DNA from: Clytia hemisphaerica
Taxonomy: Eukaryota > Cnidaria > Hydrozoa > Leptothecata > Clytiidae
Direction of reading: 5' to 3'
Length of the DNA stretch: 64,000 nucleotides
NCBI GenBank assembly: GCA_902728285.1
Contig: CACVBU010000004.1
Coordinates: 299,130-363,129, forward strand
Both the position numbers and the translations under genes were made by a program. The notes under the pieces were generated by a model, which saw nothing but the letters and a program-made list of their open reading frames with translations, made no database searches and was not told the origin of the DNA. Positions within the stretch are counted from its first letter, which is position 1. Each line of letters opens with the position of its first letter. Shown here one piece after another: positions 55,500 to 64,000 of the stretch.

Positions 55500-55717
55500 T
55501 TAATTACCCATTAAAACTAAGCACTTTTTGTAAAAGAGGGTAATATAACATTTTATTAACGTCTTTAAGGTTCATAATGTCATTTTTGTAATCTAATTGC
55601 TAATTACTCTTGATAGAATAAATTCAGAAACAACTTAAAGACAATTTTTTGTTAAAAGTGTCAGAACTCAAAACAAAAGTTTTATCTTCAAATTTCGTAA
55701 CCGATCTTCTGATTATG

Positions 55718-56243
55718 TAGCCTGGATATCCAAGCTCAAAATTTTAGAAAAAACAAAATAAATTTACCTCAACATACAAAGTTCTAAAATTATAGAGCTT
55801 GGTCTCCCTAGAGAATGAAAGTGAAAACCCATGTTTCCTAGCCAACCCAGGGCAGCAAAACAGAAATTAATAAAAAGCAGTCTTACAAGATTTAAAACAT
55901 CCAAAGATTAAACCAAAGTCCATAAAAAAATTTGCATGCATTATCATGACCAACCATGTTTTCTTGGAAAATGAACTTGCCTCTGTTTTCTTCTTTTTCA
56001 TGTTTTCATGTAACAGAAAGCCTTATCTTCACTAGCAACTGGAGGACTATCCTATTTTTGCTTTAGAATTGCTCAACGCCGTGTAGATTGGCCCTTACGG
56101 TTTTAGCGAAGTGAGCGCAAGCAAGCGGACTGCATTCTCTTGAAGAGAATGCAAATCGCTCTAGGGAGACCAGGCTGTAAACCAGAACATAAAATATCAA
56201 AAACTAGACTGTGAAATAGTTTACAGCCTGGATATCCAGGCTA
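55718..56243. mobile_element. Mutator-like non-autonomous element, copy 2, 9-bp target duplication
   Basis: The ends TAGCCTGGATATCCAAGC and CCTGGATATCCAGGCTA are flanked by a perfect 9-bp repeat CTGATTATG (55709-55717 and 56244-56252). Inverted inner blocks 'agcttggtctccctagag' and 'ctctagggagaccaggct' form a second stem. The terminal 8 bases match 3507-4007. Confidence 0.88.
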
Positions 56244-56264
56244 CTGATTATGGTCACAAATTTG

Positions 56265-56405
56265 TTCGAGTCAAGATAATTTCAAGTTGTACAGAGTAAA
56301 GATTATAAGGCATTGTTAACTGAAGGGACTGGTATAAACTTGTTCGAGTTAAAGAGACCTTCTAGCTATAGAGGTTCGAGTTAAGGAGACTCCATTGTAT
56401 ACACC
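56265..56405. repeat. TTCGAGTTAAGGAGACT repeat
   Basis: 'ttcgagttaaagagacctt' and 'ttcgagttaaggagactcc' occur in tandem; related phrases are at 13240, 18055 and 24040. Confidence 0.6.
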
Positions 56406-56939
56406 AGTAAATCTTTGTGTCGCAGGACGAGTTGGCCGAGTCAGGTAAGTGCAGTGGTTTCTCTGAATCCTGTCCTGGGCATGATCTTTTCTTTTTCTCT
56501 CTACCCGAAACAACAATCCTTTAGAATGGAACCATAATTTTGCATGATTTGTATTCTTCAGCTGGGCTGGTCGAGTTGAGTATGAAATTTGGAATCATCT
56601 CTGTTGTTGTTTGTTGAATTTATGGTAGCATTGTTTTGTGGAAGATGGTGACGAGTAGCCTCTTTGCCATGGTAACGGAAAATTTGCCAATAAACTGGTA
56701 TGTGTTTGTCAAATGATTAGCCTTATTTTTAATTTCGCCTTAGCGAAAGTATTACGATAGGCATGGTGCGATATCGGACGAAAATTTAGAAAACGAAAGT
56801 ACTTGATACGGTGGACAAACTCACTAAAATCAATTTACAAATTACACGCTCGTATAACCACGGAAGATCTTCGCAGGTTTTCTTTGGATTACGTCATTAT
56901 ATCTTTGTGTCTTTAGCTTCACAGTTTTGATTTTTCTTT

Positions 56940-57590
56940 ATTTTCTTATAAGCATATACTTTATAAGAATCAAATCAATAACTCTTGATAGACGGTGATA
57001 TACCTTTCGGTAATTAGTTCTTACAAAGTAAACAAGGGATGGGGCACAATATGAGCATATTTATTTTCTTATAAGCATATACTTTATAAGAATCAAATCA
57101 ATAACTCTTGATAGACGGTGATATACCTTTCGGTAATTAGTTCTTAGAAAGTAAACAAGGGATGAGGCACAATATCAGCATATTTATTTTTCTTATAAGC
57201 ATATACTTTATAAGAATCAAATCAATAACTCTTGATAGACGGTGATATACCTTTCGGTAATTAGTTCTTAGAAAGTAAACAAGGGATGAGGCACAATATC
57301 AGCATATTTATTTTTCTTATAAGCATTTACTTTATAAGAATCAAATCAATAACTCTTGATAGACGGTTATATACCTTCCGGTAATTAGTTCTTACAAAGT
57401 AAAGAAAGGTTGGTGTACAATATGAGCATACTTGTTTTTCTTATAAGCATATACTTTATAAGAATCAAATCAATAACTCTTGATATACGGTGATAAACCT
57501 TTCGGTAATTAGTTCTTTTTACAAAGTAAACAAGAGATGGCGTGTAATAAGAGCATTTCTTTTTTTTATAAGCATATACTTTATGACAGT
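56940..57590 (+). repeat. Tandem array, five full units of about 121 bp
   Basis: Each unit has 'ttcttataagcatatacttt', 'ataagaatcaaatcaataac', 'tcttgatagacggtgatata', 'cctttcggtaattagttctt' and 'agtaaacaagggatg'. Starts near 56942, 57063, 57184, 57306 and 57430, then a partial copy at 57553. Units 1-3 are almost identical; units 4-6 are diverged. Each unit contains an inverted pair TTCTTATAA/TTATAAGAA. Confidence 0.93.
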
Positions 57591-58031
57591 TTTTAAAAAT
57601 TAAACAACAATTGTTATTAAATTGGTCTCATTTTTTAAGCGATTTTAAGCCTCGTTGTTCTTGTTGTAAAATTGTTTCACCAAGGCTCGATGTAAAGTAG
57701 ATTTCAGATTAGCTTCATCTACTTCTTGTTTTTCCCATGTAGTTCAAATTCTAGGCGAAATTTTCGACTTCAAGTCGTCTTGTTTAGCATTTCTGAGTCT
57801 CATTGTTCTTATAAAATTTATTCCATAAAGAGAAAGTGCTCTGACCAAAATAGACTTGAAACTGTCTACCTAAATCAACGGAATTTAACAAAAAATCAGT
57901 CACAATTTTGGGACTTGGCAAGAAATAGTCGAAATTTATTTAGGACAAAAACTTTAAATTCTAAAGAAATGCTAGGTGACCAAAGTTTTGTTCCCATTTA
58001 GACGATGTGACGTGAATCGGGGAAAAATTTG

Positions 58032-58230
58032 ACGGAAATGACGAAAATGACGGAAATGACAGATTCTTTTAACAAAACAAAGAGTCTAATGATTTCAATC
58101 AATGTGTTCAAGTTTTCATATCTTTCTCAGATCTCAGACGGCACACAACGTCAAAACAACGTCCATCTAACGTTCCTAACGTCCAAATAACGTTATTTGA
58201 ACGTTAAAACAACGTGGCGTGCAAGCTGGG
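58032..58230. repeat. GACGGAAAT and AACGTC/AACGTT microrepeats
   Basis: 'gacggaaatgacgaaaatga' at 58032-58060. At 58145-58220 AACGT recurs nine times within 75 bases in both orientations. Confidence 0.65.
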
Positions 58231-58449
58231 ATCAAAACTTTCAGCTCTCCGATGCAGATAAGTAGGGATTTTTTGTTTTTTAAACACTTTTAACCTCTTA
58301 GAGACGGTAAGGTATAAATAAAGCACTCATTTCCTACCCAATTAAGCATCTCTTTACTATTTAAAAGTTAAATCAAATCATTATAATGGTCTGTAATAGC
58401 CTTAAACATAATCAAAAACAGACTTTTTCTTCAAAATGATTTCAGTGCC

Positions 58450-58665
58450 GTAGCAACTGGGGGGGGGTTTGGGTAAGGGGTGGCTATGCCAAAAATGGTT
58501 ATTTTGCAAAATGCAAAGTTTTTCTTGTTTTTTCTTGAAAGCATTTTGTTTTGAGTGCATTTTTAAGCAATCTAGAGCTTAAATTTTCAAAATCCCCCCC
58601 CCCTCGGGCCAAACCATGGTTGGCCCTCGCGGTGTCACTAAACTTTAGCCCCCCCCCCCCAATAA
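58450..58665. repeat. Foldback with poly-G and poly-C ends
   Basis: The left end is 'aactgggggggggtttgggt'. The right has two runs of about 12 C around 'tcgggccaaaccatggttgg'. Probably a small element related to other poly-G-ended repeats here. Confidence 0.5.
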
Positions 58666-58843
58666 GAAAATGCTTCCTACTGCACTGAATGCATCTTGTA
58701 TGCAAACGATAATTCGATAATCTTCTTTTTAGATGAATCCTTAGATTACGCGAGTTGGTGTAAAAGAAAAACTTGGAAACAGAGTTTTTCGAAATCTGGC
58801 GATAGATTTTTATACATCCAATCAAGTGGCTTCATTTTCAATA

Positions 58844-59042
58844 CACATTTTTTTAAGAACAAGTTAAGAACATTTCAAGGCTTTGTGAACTCTAAAACAC
58901 CCAATTTCTTAGGAAAATTGACACTCACAAAATGGTGAAATTAAGAACATGTTAAGTAACAAAAAGTGAAAGAGAGTGAAACTCAAAAAGTTAAGAACAT
59001 CTGAAGGCTTCAAAAATTTTGGATGTTCTTATAAAAAACGTG
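58844..59042. mobile_element. CACGT-end TA-target MITE, complete copy
   Basis: The left end CACATTTTTTTAAGAACAAG has TA at 58842-58843. The right end 'tgttcttataaaaaacgtg' is followed by TA at 59043-59044. 199 bp. Confidence 0.82.
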
Positions 59043-59097
59043 TATAAGAGAATTAGTCCCTTTTAGGCTTAAGCCGCTGTGGTTTTTGAGGCTGATT

Positions 59098-59189
59098 CGC
59101 ATAATTGATCCATTTGAAGTAACATAGATGACAAGTGTTTTATTACTGGTTAACGACCAACTAAATCAAATAAGAGCTTGTAAAAACTT
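59098..59189. repeat. Short hairpin MITE (GATGGAGTTTTTATAAG family), partial
   Basis: 'catttgaagtaacatagatg' and 'tggttaacgaccaactaaat' with the right end 'agcttgtaaaaactt'; the left end is lost. Confidence 0.7.
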
Positions 59190-59229
59190 CAAAACTTCCA
59201 GCTTTTCCAAACCGCTCCATAGTCACTCA

Positions 59230-59489
59230 ACCGTCCTAAAAAGAGCCCAAATTTAGCATGTAATACATACCTCAAGCAAAAATTTGGCATTTTTGTGGAA
59301 ATTTTAAGCATTCCTGGGGTGTCTGGGGAATAATTGGCAATTTAATGATAAAATGTTCTACAAATTGGCATTATTCTTAGGTTTAGTTACCGAATTCCAT
59401 GATGGTGGTAATCTTACCATATTCTTAATTTTTTGGCCAATTTCATCATAAATATTCTTATAAAGTATATTTTTATTAAAAAAAGCGTG
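59230..59489. mobile_element. CACGC-end TA-target MITE, right part
   Basis: Inverse of the intronic copy at 22609-22958: 'gttaccgaattccatgatgg', 'ccatattcttaattttttgg' and right end 'ttaaaaaaagcgtg' before TA. The left end is missing. Confidence 0.75.
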
Positions 59490-59965
59490 TATCCTAAGTC
59501 CCTTCGGGTTATCTAATCCAATGGACGAAAATGCAGTAAACAAAAAGAGATCTTTATTATACAGCACATTAGGATTAATAATCGATTGTAATTAAACGAG
59601 AATTACCGATTTCACCTATCACGTGATATGTAAAGACATAAAAAAGATGAAGTCATTATAAAGTGATTAGTTTTTACATCCCATTAAAAAAAAAGGTTTC
59701 CATGAAAAAAGATATATAGACAAGAAAATCAAAAAGTTGAACAGGTTGTGGTGTGCTGTGGTTCCTTGTGAGGGACTTTTCTGATGAACACCAGACCTGC
59801 GTTAGAACGTTTTAAAGAGGAAAACTTGAAAGGATTTTGAATTTCTTTGGGTTGGCATTTTATTCAAATCACTATGATATTTCTTTCTCTTTTTTGCTTA
59901 TTTCGACCCTTGATGTGCACTTTGAGAAGCTTGGAAAAAGGACCCTTAAGGGCCGCTGGTACGGT

Positions 59966-60910
59966 CAGTCAGGACCTCTTTGGTCTTTTTTAACATTAGT
60001 TCGGATAGAATAAAAACATACCTGATCAACACAACCAAACCTTCTGTCTTGCGTTTATTCTTTCCTTCCCAACAACTTTCGCTTTTGCTTATGTAGGTTT
60101 TAAGATCCACAAGTAATGAACCTCTTATAGCTTTATCTGAATAAATCTGGTTGAAAACCTTTTGTCAGGTTTCATTCCGTACGTTTTTTATCCACGTGGT
60201 GAACCGGTTTCCCCGATTTCCCGATAATTAAAAATTGGAAGTTTCCCGTGGGCGTGATTGGGCGTACCGCCATCGCGAAATATTTTTCGTGAAAATTTAC
60301 CGTATTCTAACGCTAATATAATCTAGATAGGAAACAAATATTAAATTTGATCTTTTTTTTCTCGTATTTCTAAATTTCAAGATAAAAAGAACTATCTACG
60401 AATTATTATTATTAACGGGCGTTGAATCGACATTGACATATTTAATGATGTCCTAATCAATGCCGTGCATATTTTGTCAGAGCCGTGCATATTTTGTCAA
60501 CATCCTTTTCATTGGATAAATATCACTAAAATATACAAGATAAGTAAAAATAAATTTATCGCCCGCGAGCACGGCTTAGCTAAGCACACCTCTCTTATTT
60601 ATTATCTAAGAATTGAAGCGGGCAAAGATTACCGCGCGGCTGATAGCGGACGAAGGTTTTTTTGAAGATATTTTCAGTTATAATCCAAGGTAGAACAAAC
60701 TAAACATAGAAAGGGAGTATTTTTTAGTGCTCTATACGATGATCGGTATTTTTTTTGAATTCTATGTTTAGATTTTTCTACCCAGCCCCGTTGCTATGTA
60801 CGCGCGCCCTGTTGCTAAGACCTTTGCTTGAAATCGAAAGCGAAACCAAGATTATTTAGCGCACACTGCCGTTTGCGTAATATCGATAAAGTGAAATGAG
60901 GTCCTGACTG
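59966..60910. mobile_element. hAT-like element with perfect 8-bp target duplication
   Basis: The ends CAGTCAGGACCTC and GAGGTCCTGACTG are exact inverses. GGTACGGT is duplicated at 59958-59965 and 60911-60918. The host is a CCCTTACAGTGCA element end ('cccttaagggccgc', then 'aggtcgtttaacttgagtg'), uninterrupted at 44694-44735. The 945-bp interior has only a 66-residue frame without domains. Confidence 0.88.
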
Positions 60911-61029
60911 GGTACGGTAGGTCGTTTAACTTGAGTGCCACCTCTCCTCAGAAATAAGTTAAGAACATTTTAAAACATCTTGAGATCATTCTTAAAACTC
61001 AAAAAAGTTAATGAAGGTTTCAAAATTTT

Positions 61030-61240
61030 GGATGATACACGTTTTTTTATATTGAACAAACTATATAAGAACATAAGGCCTCGATGGCCAAAATGTTAAG
61101 AACAAGTTAAGAACATGCTGAGGCTTTGTAGAATCGAAGACACCTGATGTCTTAAGAAAATGGATAAGAATGGTTACAAAATGGACCAAAAGTTTAAAAA
61201 CATTCAAAGGCTTCAAAAAATTTGGATGTTCTAATAAAAA
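61030..61240. repeat. CACGT-end MITE, joined to a family-T element
   Basis: Left end TACACGTTTTTTTATA; body 'aacaagttaagaacatgctg' and 'aaaggcttcaaaaaatttgg'; right end 'gttctaataaaaaaaac' runs straight into the family-T left end. Confidence 0.65.
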
Positions 61241-61243
61241 AAA

Positions 61244-62395
61244 CAAGTAATACTTTAATGGACCTACCTATTTATAAAACGAATAATTAGAATTTAATGG
61301 AAGTAATGTATAATTTTGGGCATTGCCATTTTACATCATTGTGCGAAAAATCATGAAAATCTGTCGAGTATAAGTTGAAAAAATGAAGGAAACCGTTTTA
61401 CGCCGGTTTTCGCCTGTTCCGGCGATTTCTAAGGAGTTCCGGATTCAAAGGATGATTTTTTTGGAAATCAAACAATGCTAAGTTTTGGGCATCATCATAA
61501 AGAACATTTTTCTGTAAAGAAACAATTAAATAAGTTGAAAAAATGTGACGGAAATGTGAAAAAACGACGATTTCCGGCACATTTCCGGTTCTACAGACCG
61601 GAAAAAATTTTTTTTCGGCAAATGGTTTTCGACACCTTTTCGGCAGTATTAATGTGCATCTATGTGCAAAAAATCGCAAAAAACTAATGATAAAATCTCG
61701 AGAAAATCTCAAAAAACCACTTTTTCGGGACATTTCCGGTTCTACCGGCCGGAAAATTTCTTTTTTGAAAATTGGGCTCTGTCACATTTGGGCATTGCCA
61801 TTTTACATCATTGTGCAAAAAATCATGAAAATCTGTGGAGTATAAGTTGAAAAAATGAAGGAAAACCGTTTTACGCCGGTTTTCGCTGTTCCGGCGATTT
61901 TTAAGGAGTTCCGGATTCAAAGGATGATATTTTTGGAAAATCAACGATGCTAAGTTTTGGGCATAATCATAAAGAACATTTTTTGTAAAGAAACAATTAA
62001 GAAGTTTGAAAAATGTGACGGAAATGTGAAAAACGACGATTTTCCGGCACATTTCCGGTTCTACAGACCGGAAAAATTTTTTTCGGCAAACGGTTTTTCG
62101 ACACCTTTTCGGCAGTACTAATGTGCATCTATGTGCAAAAACGCAAAAACTAATGTAAAATCTCGAGAATCTCAAAAACCGCTTTTTCGGGATATTTCCG
62201 GTTCTACCGGCCGGAAAAAATTTTTTTTCGAAAATCGGGCTCCGTCACATTCGAGGGTTTATAGTAATGCACCTTTGTGCAAAAAATCAGAAAAATTGAA
62301 TGAGCCAATCTCGAGAAAAGTTGGTAACTAACTAACTAACTAACTAACGAACACGGGTTAATTTATAGGACCTCCACCCCACCGGGGTAGGTCCA
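61244..62395 (+). mobile_element. GGACCTACC element (family T), copy 7, with tandem core units
   Basis: From ACTTTAATGGACCTACC to GGGGTAGGTCCA. The core has three 'cattttacatcattgtgc'-type modules and two units of about 480 bp starting 'gaaaatctgtcgagtataag' and 'gaaaatctgtggagtataag'. The right side has a CTAA tetranucleotide run (62325-62348). The 163-residue minus frame (61684-62175) is repeat read-through. Confidence 0.82.
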
Positions 62396-62399
62396 AAAA

Positions 62400-62560
62400 T
62401 GTATTGAAGTTTCTATCGATCCCAAAGTTTCTATTCCAATATGGGTAGAAATTCTATTGTTCTCAAGTCAAATATGTCCAAATCAATTTTAAAATTTAGC
62501 TCGAATTATAAGGTATTTTTGGGGACAAATTTTTGACCTATGACACAGGGGTGTTTTTTT
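62400..62560. repeat. CCCGGTGGAAC-type MITE, degraded
   Basis: 'tttctatcgatcccaaagtt', 'atgggtagaaattctattgt' and a terminal 'ctatgacacaggggtg' phrase. Confidence 0.5.
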
Positions 62561-63127
62561 CAAAGTGTCTTTCTCCTCAAGATTTTTGGAGACATTTAAA
62601 TTGTAGATTTTTATAGAACGTTTATTTCACTGAAGATTGCCACATGAAACTTTGAGTATGAAATTAACTTAAATCTTTTTCTTTACGTCTATATTAAAAC
62701 CACGCAGGCCACGCTTTTTGGATGGGAAATATAGAAAGTGGTTTCATATCCCATCCAGGAGTTTCCAGGAGTTTCGACTCTAGCTTTGATGAAATCAATG
62801 TACAGGGTAAGTCAAAACTGCAGTCAATCAAATTTAACTTAAATTTGATTGAATGGAAAATCATGGTAAGAAACTTGCGTTTACAAGTGGCATTTAGCTT
62901 TTGCTGACTGATAGAATGGCAGGATCATGGATGGTTTCCCAAACTGACTACAGTTTTTACGAATACATAACTATGGGATAACATTGGCACGGGACAAGAG
63001 TATATCACGCAATAATTCCCCCTTATCAAGTAAATAAAACATTTCTCATCAAAAGTAAAGTGTTTTCTTATGATTTCCACTTTTTTTTATATAAGAACAA
63101 ACTATATAAGAAAATAAGGCTTCGATG

Positions 63128-63310
63128 CCCCGGTGGGGGGGGCACTCGATTCAAAAACGACCGTACGTGCGGCCCAAAACTAGTTATAAGAAATTGGACC
63201 CTTACAGTTCAGAGAAAATTAAGCCAAAATTGACTCTTACGGTGAATTTTCTTAAAAAGATTTGACCATTTTAATCAGAATTTCCCAATTTTACACCCTT
63301 TAGAGTATAC
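63128..63310. repeat. CCCTTACAGTGCA element, left part
   Basis: Begins 'ccccggtggggggggcactc', the inverse of the poly-C end at 44735, then 'ggcccaaaact' and 'cccttacagttcag'. It truncates a CACGT-end MITE that ends at 63127. Confidence 0.65.
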
Positions 63311-63311
63311 T

Positions 63312-63565
63312 GGGGAGAGGGGGTTTCAAGGGGTACTGAATACCGAAATACCGGCAATGTTTTCCCGGAATACCGGAATAACGGACACAATCATAGGCTT
63401 AGCGAGATAACCTGCAAAATTTATGGATGAGAGCGGTTTTTACGACACTGTAATTATTGTCTTTGTTTTATCAAAAGATAATGAATGTGTCATAAATGTC
63501 TGCACTCCCTCACAAATTTTGCAGGGTATCTCGCTTCGCCTATGAACTCCAAATACCGTCACCGA
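63312..63565. repeat. ATACCG repeat fragment with an inner foldback
   Basis: 'gaataccgaaataccggcaa' and 'ggaataccggaataacgg' match the family of 53866-55499. An inner pair 'aggcttagcgagataacctg' and 'gggtatctcgcttcgccta' (63395-63543) forms a hairpin. Confidence 0.65.
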
Positions 63566-64000
63566 AAACTTTTGCATTTTATTTTGGGCCTATTTCGTGA
63601 GGGAAGGTATTTCAAATGCAAGAATTGTTGATGAAATAAGGAGTAAGAAATACCCTGTTGAAAACTTCATTTTGGCCAGCCAAGCCTTAAGTTCTTACAT
63701 AGTTTTTTCTAATAAAAAAACATCGCAAATGATAATGATGACAGTTAACTTAACAGGCACTTCTTAAGAAATGAGTTTGAGTGGATACAAGGGAAACAAG
63801 TTTCAATTATTTGTTTTGTTAATCCTTTCTTACAAGATTATCATCAAGCGAAGTTCTTTTTCTTTCGATTTAATCTACTTCTTGGATAAACTATCACTTT
63901 TTTCACAAGGGTACTTTGTCAAAATGAGATTTCAATCTGAATGACAGTTATAGAGGATTTTCTCTTGAGTTGAATTGATTTGTGAGAAGCATTTTATTGA
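63566..64000. other. No feature recognised
   Basis: No long frame, domain or repeat match in the last 430 bases. Confidence 0.4.

Noticed and set aside
56425-56470. tRNA-Ser/Leu-like phrase 'gacgagttggccgagtcagg'
   Set aside because: An A-box-like stretch only; no B box, acceptor stem or second copy found.
56940-57590. CRISPR-like array
   Set aside because: Units are contiguous 121-bp tandem copies without unique spacers, and the genome is animal-like.
61684-62175. 163-residue minus-strand frame
   Set aside because: Lies in duplicated family-T core units; the same residues repeat in the second unit.

Overview
This window looks like AT-rich, repeat-dense nuclear DNA from an invertebrate animal. 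The reasons are two intronless rhodopsin-class GPCR genes, genes with GT-AG introns, tRNA-derived SINEs, a Penelope-like GIY-YIG endonuclease remnant, and dozens of short non-autonomous DNA transposons (MITEs). A cnidarian or another early-branching marine animal is my best guess, because intronless neuropeptide-type GPCRs are common there. That is inference only; nothing in the window fixes the species.

Four protein genes are well supported. (1) An intronless class A GPCR at 1680-2921 (+). (2) A second, unrelated and shorter intronless class A GPCR at 7765-8676 (-). (3) A tropomyosin-like coiled-coil gene on the + strand with exons 22409-22522 and 23133-23840. (4) A J-domain protein on the - strand with exons 31522-31729 and 29552-31080. 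Its splice join completes a SAP motif, giving a 578-residue protein with a CXC-like cysteine cluster, SAP, J domain, zinc fingers and two more SAP-like motifs. A fifth gene is a small, probably secreted protein of 144 residues on the - strand (exons 14033-14078 and 12658-13046). It shows up only when a signal-peptide exon is joined across a phase-1 intron. These genes do not form a pathway or cluster; they are separated by repeats.

Layout: 1-9 kb has the two GPCRs separated by a Mutator-like MITE with a perfect 9-bp target duplication, a 677-bp palindrome inside an older element, and a 1.28-kb element. 9-17 kb has the Penelope-like 3' end with a MITE in its trailer, the small secreted gene, and a nest of insertions. 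17-22 kb is mostly repeats, including a 5-copy tandem array. 22-32 kb has the coiled-coil and J-domain genes. 33-42 kb is the densest MITE region, with nested hAT-like, TA-target and palindromic elements side by side. 42-64 kb has no convincing protein gene: it holds SINEs, MITEs, a second Mutator-like copy, a 121-bp tandem array and another hAT-like insertion.

The most striking pattern is that at least ten different inverted-repeat elements are built from their own short motif, repeated many times in both orientations from the ends inward. Several share TA target sites and ends beginning CCTTA. Several insertions can be proved from target duplications or from uninterrupted relatives elsewhere in the window.
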